NCBI GenBank assembly: GCA_037969175.1
Contig: JBBKWX010000149.1
Coordinates: forward strand, 1 to 44,069
Direction: 5' to 3'
Source: JBBKWX01 sp037969175
Lineage (GTDB): Bacteria > Bacteroidota > Bacteroidia > AKYH767-A > JBBKVM01
DNA: 44,069 bases
The translations under genes and the position numbers were made by a program. The notes under the pieces were generated by a model that ran no database searches, was not told the DNA's origin, and worked only from the letters and a program-made list of their open reading frames with translations. Shown in pieces: positions 24,048 through 31,294 of this stretch. Position 1 is the first letter of the stretch. Each line of letters starts with the position of its first letter.

Positions 24048-24862
24048 AGAACTTTATAATCAGAACGCTTACGGGCCTTGTTTTTATTTTTCTTGTCGGT
24101 TGGTCGATCTATAGCGGTCCCACCTACTACGCTGCCATATTCACCATCTTCAATATGATAGCTCTTGCTGAATACTACAAGATGGTATATAAAAGTGGAG
24201 GTCGGAAATTTGTACTCGAGGGCTGGTTAACAGGTGTTTTATTATTGCCATTTACTGTAATGATCCTGACAGGCTTTTCTCCTGCAAGTATTCTGGTGCT
24301 CTTGTTACCACTTATATTTATTTCTTTCATCATTGAACTTTATAGAAATAAACCGGATCCGATCCGACAGATCAGCACTTCAATCTTAGGAGCGATTCTG
24401 ATCAGTCTGCCTTTCTCATTGTTATTGTATTCTGCATTTTTAACCGGAGAATACGATTATAAATTGCTGTTGGGTATCTACATTTTGCTCTGGACAAATG
24501 ATACAGGAGCTTATCTAACCGGCATGAGTTTCGGGAAAAGAAGACTTTTCGAAAGAATTTCTCCTAAAAAATCCTGGGAAGGTTTTTTTGGTGGTTTAGC
24601 ACTTGCATTAATTGCTGCGTGGTTCTATGGAGCCTGGGCAGAATCGATTAGTCGACTTGATTGGATTATTTTATCAATAATCATAGTCATTTTCGGAACG
24701 TTTGGAGATCTCTCCGAATCGCTGCTTAAAAGAAGCGCAAATGTAAAGGACTCAGGGAGTTTCCTTCCTGGTCACGGTGGAGTGATGGACAGATTTGACG
24801 GTATGTTCATAGCAGCACCAATGATAGCAACCTATTTGACGATCAGAATGATGATCAACTAA
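24044..24862 (+). CDS. cdsA: Phosphatidate cytidylyltransferase
   Basis: This integral membrane enzyme makes CDP-diacylglycerol, the branch point of phospholipid synthesis. The 272-residue protein has about eight hydrophobic helices and the CdsA signature near the end: SLLKRSANVKDSGSFLPGHG followed by GVMDRFD. A second conserved segment, TNDTGAYLTGMSFGKRR, lies around residue 150. It starts with GTG at 24044 overlapping the DUF2007 stop (GTGA). A phosphatidylserine decarboxylase gene lies about 1.4 kb downstream, with a dehydrogenase in between. Confidence 0.94.
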   Translation: MKNFIIRTLTGLVFIFLVGWSIYSGPTYYAAIFTIFNMIALAEYYKMVYKSGGRKFVLEGWLTGVLLLPFTVMILTGFSPASILVLLLPLIFISFIIELYRNKPDPIRQISTSILGAILISLPFSLLLYSAFLTGEYDYKLLLGIYILLWTNDTGAYLTGMSFGKRRLFERISPKKSWEGFFGGLALALIAAWFYGAWAESISRLDWIILSIIIVIFGTFGDLSESLLKRSANVKDSGSFLPGHGGVMDRFDGMFIAAPMIATYLTIRMMIN

Positions 24863-24877
24863 TTCAATCCAGTAATG

Positions 24878-24904
24878 TTGGGGATAAAAAAATCAGTAAC
24901 TTCG
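24878..24904 (+). promoter_or_regulatory. Promoter of glutamate dehydrogenase gene
   Basis: TTG (24878-24880) and TAACTTCG (24897-24904, one mismatch to TAnnTTTG) are 16 bases apart and lie 18 bases upstream of the preferred ATG at 24923. Confidence 0.5.
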
Positions 24905-24922
24905 CACCGCAAAATCGATGAT

Positions 24923-26239
24923 ATGTCTACAGTAACTAAAGATCGCACCAGCAAAGGAAAAGAAAGCAAAAATGGTATAAGTGCCACCATACAAGATAGT
25001 TCTAACCCATTTGAATCCATGATGCAGCGTTTTGATGCCGCTGCAAAGATTTTGGGTCTTGATGATGACACATATAACATCCTGAAAACTCCACAACGAC
25101 AGATAGCAGTTAGTCTGCCTGTAAAAATGGATAATGGTAAAATTCAAGTTTTTGAAGGTTACAGAATCATTCATAGTACTTTACTTGGTCCATCTAAAGG
25201 CGGTATCCGTTATTCAATGGATGTGAATATTGATGAAGTAAAAGCTTTGGCTGCCTGGATGACCTATAAATGTGCTATTGCAAATATCCCATATGGTGGC
25301 GCTAAAGGCGGTATCACTTGTGATGTTAGTAAGATGTCGAGAGATGAAGTTGAGCGACTTACAAGAGCTTATACAGTGGCTATGAAGGATGTATTTGGTG
25401 TTGATAAGGATATACCAGCACCGGATATGTATACAGGACCACAAGAAATGGCTTGGATCGTTGACACATACTCAAGGATAGTAGGTGAATTTACACCTGG
25501 AGTAGTAACGGGTAAGCCTTTGATGCTGGGTGGAAGTTTAGGTCGTGTAGAAGCTACCGGAAGAGGAGTAATGATCTCTACACTTGAGGCGATGAAAAAG
25601 ATAGGCATAGACCCTAAGCGTTCGACTGCTGCAGTACAGGGTTTTGGTAATGTAGGTTCTATCGGCGCACAATTGATCGCTGAAAAAGGAATTAAGATAG
25701 TTGCTATTTCAGATCATACCGGAGCATATTATAACGAAAGGGGCTTTGACATTAACAAAGCAATTGATTATAGAAATGCTAACGGTGGTAATCTGGGTGG
25801 ATATTCAAAAGGTACACCTATTTCCAATGAAGAGTTATTAGAGCTTGATGTTGATGTCCTATGCCCTTGTGCATTGGAAAATCAGATCACAGCTGAGAAT
25901 GCAAATAACATAAAAGCCAGATTGATAGTTGAAGGTGCAAATGGACCAACTACCGGCGGAGCTGATAGTATTTTAAGAGAAAAAGGGATAGTTGTTATTC
26001 CTGATATTTTGGCGAATGGAGGAGGAGTTACGGTTTCTTATTTTGAATGGGTTCAAAATAGAAATGGTTATTATTGGTCAGAAAATGAAGTAAATGAAAA
26101 AGCAGATAATTCAATGAAAGCTGCTTTTGAAAATGTTTGGTTTGAAGCTAAGAAGCGCGGAATAAGTATGCGTCTTGGTGCATACATTGTAGCTTTGCAA
26201 AAGCTGGATAAAGCCGTAAAGTTCAGAGGCGGATATTAA
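24923..26239 (+). CDS. Glu/Leu/Phe/Val dehydrogenase family protein
   Basis: This 438-residue NAD(P)-dependent amino-acid dehydrogenase is most likely a glutamate dehydrogenase, interconverting glutamate with 2-oxoglutarate and ammonia. Visible motifs are GPSKGGIRYS, the catalytic-Lys segment NIPYGGAKGGITCD, DIPAPDMYTGPQEM, the Rossmann loop QGFGNVGSIGA, and the late LIVEGANGPTTGGAD. Leu- versus Glu-specificity cannot be decided from sequence alone. I chose the ATG at 24923 because the earlier in-frame start at 24875 lies before the promoter box. It interrupts the cdsA-psd pair. Confidence 0.9.
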   Translation: MSTVTKDRTSKGKESKNGISATIQDSSNPFESMMQRFDAAAKILGLDDDTYNILKTPQRQIAVSLPVKMDNGKIQVFEGYRIIHSTLLGPSKGGIRYSMDVNIDEVKALAAWMTYKCAIANIPYGGAKGGITCDVSKMSRDEVERLTRAYTVAMKDVFGVDKDIPAPDMYTGPQEMAWIVDTYSRIVGEFTPGVVTGKPLMLGGSLGRVEATGRGVMISTLEAMKKIGIDPKRSTAAVQGFGNVGSIGAQLIAEKGIKIVAISDHTGAYYNERGFDINKAIDYRNANGGNLGGYSKGTPISNEELLELDVDVLCPCALENQITAENANNIKARLIVEGANGPTTGGADSILREKGIVVIPDILANGGGVTVSYFEWVQNRNGYYWSENEVNEKADNSMKAAFENVWFEAKKRGISMRLGAYIVALQKLDKAVKFRGGY

Positions 26240-26263
26240 TCATTTGTAAAAAGCAGATCACTA

Positions 26264-26926
26264 ATGACCATTCATAAAGAAGGTTACGCAAGTTTATCAA
26301 TTACTTTAATCTTCGTCATTATAGTAAATCTTGTTGTAAATTATGTTTGGCCTGAAATTCAATGGCTACATAATGTAACGATTGCTATAACTGCAATACT
26401 ATTTCTGATTGTGCTTCAATTTTTCAGATCCCCATCCAGGGATCTGACGCTTAACGATGATTATGTAATTGTTCCTGCTGATGGGAAAGTAGTTGTTATA
26501 GAAGAGGTGGAGGAGCCGGAATTCTTAAAGGACAAAAGGATACAAGTTTCTATTTTCATGTCACCTATTAATGTACACGTGAATAGATATCCAATTTCAG
26601 GAAAGATCCTTTTGGCAAAATATCATCCCGGTAAATTTTTAGTGGCTTGGCATCCAAAGTCAAGCACGGAGAATGAGAGAACTACTATTGTTGTAGATCA
26701 TCAAAGAAAAGGTCCTATCCTTATCCGACAGGTTGCCGGTGCTTTGGCAAAACGAATTGTTCACTATTGTACAAAAGATGATATTGTGAGACAGGGATCA
26801 GAACTAGGATTTATCAAGTTTGGCTCACGGGTTGATGTTTATTTACCACTTGATACAAAAGTAAGAGTTAAGATCGGACAGCATGTAAAAGGCGGAGTTG
26901 ATGTACTTGCCGTACTTGCAGATTAG
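26264..26926 (+). CDS. psd: Phosphatidylserine decarboxylase
   Basis: This membrane enzyme makes phosphatidylethanolamine. The 220-residue proenzyme has a hydrophobic N-terminus with two helices (about 9-29 and 36-54), then VPADGKVVVIEEV, FMSPINVHVNRYP with the conserved His, and the self-cleavage site FGS at 186-188, where Gly187-Ser188 is cut to make the pyruvoyl group. This short form is the Bacteroidota/archaeal-like type. It follows the dehydrogenase gene by 24 bases and overlaps the tail of the convergent lipoprotein gene by 4 bases. Confidence 0.92.
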   Translation: MTIHKEGYASLSITLIFVIIVNLVVNYVWPEIQWLHNVTIAITAILFLIVLQFFRSPSRDLTLNDDYVIVPADGKVVVIEEVEEPEFLKDKRIQVSIFMSPINVHVNRYPISGKILLAKYHPGKFLVAWHPKSSTENERTTIVVDHQRKGPILIRQVAGALAKRIVHYCTKDDIVRQGSELGFIKFGSRVDVYLPLDTKVRVKIGQHVKGGVDVLAVLAD

Positions 26927-27363
26927 TTAGTCCTTGTACATACAGCAGTGACATTATCATTTATTTGCCCATCACTTGCGGTATAGCTGAAATTGATCCT
27001 GGTACCATCATAACTACCGGTACCTGTCATTGTAGTTCCTGAAACTACCTGTGTTCCAATTGTAAGCGAATTAGCATTACCGGAAATATTCACAGTTGCT
27101 TTTGTAGCCATTGTTGCTCCTAATTGATAGAAATTATATAACAGAATTGCACTAGGGTCGTCATTTGATTTGGCAATAGTTATAGTATAAATCGTATTCC
27201 CAAATTGCTGACTAGTTTCCTGACATTTCCAGGAGCCAATATATTTATCACGGTAATCGATTGGAACATCTACATCTCCTGTATCATCTTTTACACAAGA
27301 AGATAGCAGACTCATTGCTGTGAGAATAATAATACTAAAACGGGATAGGGATTTCAATTGCAT
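26923..27363 (-). CDS. Hypothetical lipoprotein
   Basis: I do not recognise a family. The 146-residue protein begins with a lipoprotein signal whose lipobox is LLSSC (Cys at about residue 22), followed by an acidic VKDDTGDVDVP linker. The rest is Ser/Thr/Gly-rich and predicted mostly beta: an IGSWKCQETSQQFG segment, GTGSYDGTRINFSYTAS and a C-terminal VTAVCTR. This looks like a small lipocalin-like beta-barrel (inference only). A Cys in each half could form a disulfide. It is tail to tail with psd by 4 bases and shares direction with hutU, 27 bases away. Confidence 0.75.
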   Translation of the reverse strand: MQLKSLSRFSIIILTAMSLLSSCVKDDTGDVDVPIDYRDKYIGSWKCQETSQQFGNTIYTITIAKSNDDPSAILLYNFYQLGATMATKATVNISGNANSLTIGTQVVSGTTMTGTGSYDGTRINFSYTASDGQINDNVTAVCTRTN

Positions 27364-27390
27364 ACTGATTTAAGGCAAAATGCTTGCCAA

Positions 27391-29079
27391 TTATTTATTC
27401 TTTAATCTTTCGCGGATGTCCAATCTGTGTTTTCTTGCAGTATCGGTTGCAATGTCATAGCCTGCATCCATATGTCTGATAACACCCATGGCAGGATCAT
27501 TATGTAAAACACGAGCAAGTCTTTTAGCAGCAGCATCTGTACCATCAGCTACTATCACCATTCCAGCATGAATAGAATATCCAATCCCGACACCACCACC
27601 ATGATGGATGCTTACCCAGGAAGCACCTCCGGCAGTATTGATCAAAGCATTAAGGATCGGCCAATCAGCAATTGCATCAGAACCATCTTTCATAGCCTCA
27701 GTTTCCCGGTTAGGAGAAGCTACCGAACCCGTATCCAGATGATCTCTGCCAATAACGATAGGTGCTTTGATCTTACCATCTTTAACCAATTGGTTGAAAG
27801 CTAAGCCGGCTTTTTCCCTGTCTCCCTGACCCAACCAACAGATACGCGCAGGAAGTCCCTGAAATGCGATCCTATCCTGAGCCATGGTAATCCAACGTTT
27901 TAATCCTAAATCTTCCGGAAACATTTCTAATAATAACTTATCTGTTTCAAAAATATCCTGAGGATCACCCGACAATGCTGCCCACCTGAATGGACCTTTC
28001 CCTTCACAAAAGAGCGGACGAATGTATGCAGGCACGAACCCGGGGAAATCAAACGCATTTTTCAAACCCATCTCCAAAGCCTGGCCTCTCAGGTTGTTAC
28101 CATAATCAAATGTGATAGCACCTTTGTCTTGCAATTTCAACATCAACTCAACATGTTTCACCATGCTTTGTTTGCTCAATTGAATATATTTTTCAGGATC
28201 ACTTTCTCTTAAGATTTTTCCTTCCTCAACAGAAATTCCCTGAGGCAAGTAACCCACCAAAGCATCATGCGCAGAAGTCTGATCCGTTAAAGTATCCGGA
28301 GTTATTCCACGTTCAATCATTCTATCCAAAAGATCGATCACATTACACACAACTCCTATAGATAGTGCTTCACCTTTTTCTTTTGCTGCCAATGCCATAT
28401 CAATACTCGCATCAATATCGTGAGTGATCTTATCGATATATCTTGTTTGCAGTCTTTTTTGAATTCTCCATTCTTCAACTTCTGCTGCAAGACAAACTCC
28501 ATCGTTCATCGTGATAGCGAGAGGCTGAGCGCCACCCATGCCACCTAATCCACCGGTAACTGACAAAGTATGACGGAGGCTGCCTCCAAAATGTTGTCGT
28601 GCTACCTCTGCAAATGTTTCATAGGTTCCCTGAACGATACCCTGAGAACCAATGTAGATCCATGAACCGGCAGTCATCTGACCGTACATTGTCAACCCTT
28701 TTGCTTCAAGCTCACGGAAATGTTCCCAGTTGGCCCAATGCGGAACGAGCATCGAATTAGAGATCAAAACTCTTGGAGCATCTACATGTGTAGGTAATAT
28801 CCCAACAGGCTTGCCTGATTGGATCAGTAAGGTCTCGTCATCTTCAAGATCTTTAAGGGCTTTTATTATCAGGTAAAATGCTTCAGGGTTACGTGCTGCT
28901 TTCCCTGTTCCTCCATATACAACCAAATCTTCGGGACGTTCAGCTACATCCGGATCTAAATTATTTAAAAGCATGCGGAGTGCGGCTTCCTGAACCCAGC
29001 CTTTGCAATTCAATTCTGTACCGGTTGGCGTTTTTGTTAATTTTAGATCGATCTTACCTGAGTTATCTTTTACCTTCAT
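27391..29079 (-). CDS. hutU: Urocanate hydratase
   Basis: This cytoplasmic enzyme converts urocanate to imidazolonepropionate, the second step of histidine degradation, using tightly bound NAD. The 562-residue sequence shows VVYGGTGKAARNPEAF near the N-terminus, the VTGGLGGMGGAQPLAITM NAD-binding block near residue 175, ICWLGQGDREKAGLAFN in the last third and SIHHGGGVGIGYSIHAG near residue 490. No hutH, hutI or hutG is in the window, so the pathway is split. A small DUF5522 gene ends 3 bases upstream and shares the transcript. Confidence 0.95.
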   Translation of the reverse strand: MKVKDNSGKIDLKLTKTPTGTELNCKGWVQEAALRMLLNNLDPDVAERPEDLVVYGGTGKAARNPEAFYLIIKALKDLEDDETLLIQSGKPVGILPTHVDAPRVLISNSMLVPHWANWEHFRELEAKGLTMYGQMTAGSWIYIGSQGIVQGTYETFAEVARQHFGGSLRHTLSVTGGLGGMGGAQPLAITMNDGVCLAAEVEEWRIQKRLQTRYIDKITHDIDASIDMALAAKEKGEALSIGVVCNVIDLLDRMIERGITPDTLTDQTSAHDALVGYLPQGISVEEGKILRESDPEKYIQLSKQSMVKHVELMLKLQDKGAITFDYGNNLRGQALEMGLKNAFDFPGFVPAYIRPLFCEGKGPFRWAALSGDPQDIFETDKLLLEMFPEDLGLKRWITMAQDRIAFQGLPARICWLGQGDREKAGLAFNQLVKDGKIKAPIVIGRDHLDTGSVASPNRETEAMKDGSDAIADWPILNALINTAGGASWVSIHHGGGVGIGYSIHAGMVIVADGTDAAAKRLARVLHNDPAMGVIRHMDAGYDIATDTARKHRLDIRERLKNK

Positions 29080-29082
29080 CTA

Positions 29083-29244
29083 CTAATATTTTATTTTTTC
29101 GCCTTTTTTATTTTTATACGGACAATGCTTACAATTACTTTGACAGCAATAACCACGTTTCAAATGATAAGTCTCTGTAAAGATAATGTATCCTTCAGGG
29201 CTTAAATAATAATCATCCTTTTCTAATGGGGGTCTTGGTTCCAC
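29083..29244 (-). CDS. Small DUF5522-family Cys protein
   Basis: A 53-residue frame, open from a GTG at 29244 to TAG at 29083, encodes a protein with DYYLSPEGYIIFTETYHLKR followed by GYCCQSNCKHCPYKNK. The CC-X3-C-X2-CPY cluster with an adjacent His is what I recall for DUF5522, a small Bacteroidota family. The Cys set could bind zinc or iron-sulfur (inference). GTG is the only reasonable start; the frame is closed a few codons further upstream. The gene stops 3 bases before the hutU ATG, so the two are coupled. A weak GAAATTTG box lies 8 bases upstream (29253-29260). Confidence 0.75.
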   Translation of the reverse strand: MEPRPPLEKDDYYLSPEGYIIFTETYHLKRGYCCQSNCKHCPYKNKKGEKIKY

Positions 29245-29312
29245 GTATGTAGCAAATTTCGTAAAATTCTTTTAATGACTACAGAATTTAAATCCTCATT
29301 TTTTTGTATTCT

Positions 29313-29320
29313 TACTATTG
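29313..29320 (+). promoter_or_regulatory. -7 box at the PLP-enzyme start
   Basis: TACTATTG fits TAnnTTTG with one mismatch. The ATG at 29322 is only 1 base downstream, with a GTG at 29325 as an alternative, so the message may be leaderless. Confidence 0.45.
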
Positions 29321-29321
29321 T

Positions 29322-30206
29322 ATGGTGATAGAAGATTCGAATTTTAAAGTAAGAGATGATGATATCGGAAGTTTTTTTGGTTTTGAACATACAGGGCGCA
29401 TTTTCTTGCGTAGGCTGGATCTGATTCACCCGGTGGTTTCGGGCAACAAATGGTATAAGCTAAAATACAATATAGAAGAAGGCATTGAATCAGGTTGTAA
29501 GACATTTGTAAGTTATGGTGGAGCCTATTCGAATCATCTCGCAGCTTTGGCAGCTGTTGCTAGGCAATACAGTGTTAGTTCAGCAGGGATCATCCGGGGA
29601 GAAGAACCAAAAAATGCGAATCCAGTTCTTGGTTTCCTCAAAGATCAGGGGATGAAATTGTTCTTTGTAGACAGAGCACTTTACAAACAGAGAAATACAC
29701 CTGAGCAATTTCAGTTTATTTTGAATGATCTTGATACACCTTTTCTAATCCCCGAAGGCGGGGCTAATGCTCTTGGTGTGAAAGGAGCATCAGAGATCAT
29801 AAACCCGGAGGATAAAAAATACACACATATTTTTGTACCCGTTGGATCCGGATCAACGATTGCCGGAATAATAAATGCCGCATTCCCGGATCAGATGATA
29901 GTAGGAGTTTCAGCGTTGAAGGGAGCTGAGGGCTATATGGAAGAATTAGTAGTGCGGTTTCTGACTGATGGAAATAATAAAAATTGGAAAATAGATCATT
30001 CACATCATTTTGGAGGCTTTGCAAAGAGCGATGAAGCCTTAGAAAAACTGATCGCCCGATTCAGAGAACATACGGGGATCAATATAGAACATGTTTATAC
30101 CGCGAAAATGATATCCTGTATTTGGGATCTGATCAAACATAATGAGTTTACATCAGAGAGTAATTTACTGGTGATCCATTCCGGAGGATTTCGTGTCAGT
30201 CAATAA
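29322..30206 (+). CDS. D-cysteine desulfhydrase / ACC deaminase family PLP enzyme
   Basis: The 294-residue enzyme belongs to the PLP fold II group. The Schiff-base lysine is Lys43 in SGNKWYKLKYN; SYGGAYSNHLAALAAVARQY follows, and a phosphate-binding GSGSTIAGIINAAF loop lies near residue 178. The family includes D-cysteine desulfhydrase (giving pyruvate, H2S and ammonia) and 1-aminocyclopropane-1-carboxylate deaminase; the two are hard to tell apart from sequence, so I leave the substrate open. The TTG at 29304 precedes the -7 box and is not used. It is divergent from the hutU unit. Confidence 0.85.
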   Translation: MVIEDSNFKVRDDDIGSFFGFEHTGRIFLRRLDLIHPVVSGNKWYKLKYNIEEGIESGCKTFVSYGGAYSNHLAALAAVARQYSVSSAGIIRGEEPKNANPVLGFLKDQGMKLFFVDRALYKQRNTPEQFQFILNDLDTPFLIPEGGANALGVKGASEIINPEDKKYTHIFVPVGSGSTIAGIINAAFPDQMIVGVSALKGAEGYMEELVVRFLTDGNNKNWKIDHSHHFGGFAKSDEALEKLIARFREHTGINIEHVYTAKMISCIWDLIKHNEFTSESNLLVIHSGGFRVSQ

Positions 30207-30273
30207 CAACATTATTCACAAAGCATTGTTAGAACATACCTTAGTTAGATGTAAAGCCGCTAAGGTTAGAGGG

Positions 30274-30281
30274 TATCTTTG
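30274..30281 (+). promoter_or_regulatory. -7 promoter box at the glucosaminidase start
   Basis: TATCTTTG is a perfect consensus box 2 bases before ATG 30284 and 5 bases before a second ATG at 30287. The predicted transcription start overlaps these codons. Confidence 0.6.
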
Positions 30282-30283
30282 TA

Positions 30284-31258
30284 ATGATGAAAAATCTGCA
30301 TTTTAAGAATTGGGGCCGGTTAGTACTTATGGCTATCTGTGTAATTACATTCAGTGAGGTAAGCTTTGCACAGTCGTCAGCTGCCCGAACTTCCAGGGAA
30401 GACTACATTAAGATGTATAAAGCGGATGCCATTCGGGATATGGAGAAACATGGGATTCCAGCAAGCATAAAGCTAGCACAGGCCATGCTTGAATCTGATA
30501 ATGGGAACAGTTCTTTGGCAAAGGAAGCCAAAAATCATTTTGGGATAAAATGCCATACCGAGTGGAAGGGTGAGAAATATGTCATGGATGATGATGAAAA
30601 GAATGAATGTTTTCGAGTTTATCGCACGGTTTATGACAGCTATTTTGATCATTCCGAATTTCTGAGAACACGAGCACGCTATTCATTTCTTTTCGAATTG
30701 GAAAGAACAGATTATAAGGGTTGGGCTAATGGATTAAAAAAGGCAGGTTATGCCACCAATCCCAGATATCCCGATCTATTGATCAAGATCATTGAAGATA
30801 ACAGGCTGTATGAATTTGATAAGCCAGGAAAACCTCTAAATGTTCATACGCCGAAACCGCTCAAGAAACCTTCAAAAGATCAACCGGATATTACAATTGA
30901 TATTAGTGGATATGAAGCGGATTATAAATACAATAATGGAGTTCGTTATGTTGATGCAGGCAAGAATGAGACGTATGAATCTATTGCACGCAAATACGAA
31001 ATGATGCCTTGGCAAATATTAAAGTATAATGATCTGGATAAAAATGACAAGATCAATTCCGGTGATAAGATCTATTTGAAACCCAAGAAATCAAAATCGA
31101 ACCAAGAATTTCATGTCGTAAGATCAGGTGACAGCATTATCCGTATTTCCAATTTATATGCAGTCAGGGTTAAAAATGTACTCAAGTACAATGGACTTGA
31201 AGAATCGGATAAATTGAAAACGGGTTCCAAGATCTATCTGAAGAAACACAAGAATTAA
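30284..31258 (+). CDS. Secreted glucosaminidase with two LysM domains
   Basis: This 324-residue cell-wall enzyme has a signal peptide (hydrophobic to about residue 28, ending SFAQ). A glucosaminidase (FlgJ-type) domain covers about 40-185: IPASIKLAQAMLESDNGNSS with the catalytic Glu, NHFGIKCH and YDSYFDHSEFL. Two LysM modules follow at about 225-267 (ending GDKIYLKPKK) and 280-323 (FHVVRSGDSIIRISNLYAV), which bind peptidoglycan. It is expected to cleave beta-1,4 bonds of the wall in the periplasm, in growth or division. No flagellar genes are present, so this is a wall remodeller and not a flagellar protein. It ends in a strong terminator. Confidence 0.9.
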   Translation: MMKNLHFKNWGRLVLMAICVITFSEVSFAQSSAARTSREDYIKMYKADAIRDMEKHGIPASIKLAQAMLESDNGNSSLAKEAKNHFGIKCHTEWKGEKYVMDDDEKNECFRVYRTVYDSYFDHSEFLRTRARYSFLFELERTDYKGWANGLKKAGYATNPRYPDLLIKIIEDNRLYEFDKPGKPLNVHTPKPLKKPSKDQPDITIDISGYEADYKYNNGVRYVDAGKNETYESIARKYEMMPWQILKYNDLDKNDKINSGDKIYLKPKKSKSNQEFHVVRSGDSIIRISNLYAVRVKNVLKYNGLEESDKLKTGSKIYLKKHKN

Positions 31259-31294
31259 AATTAATGCTGATCAGGATTTGATCAGCATTAATTT
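31258..31294. terminator. Bidirectional terminator, perfect 16-base-pair stem
   Basis: AAATTAATGCTGATCA (31258-31273) and TGATCAGCATTAATTT (31279-31294) are perfectly complementary around loop GGATT. It lies at the meeting point of the glucosaminidase (plus) and DUF3352 (minus) genes, overlapping both stops by 1-2 bases. Confidence 0.85.
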
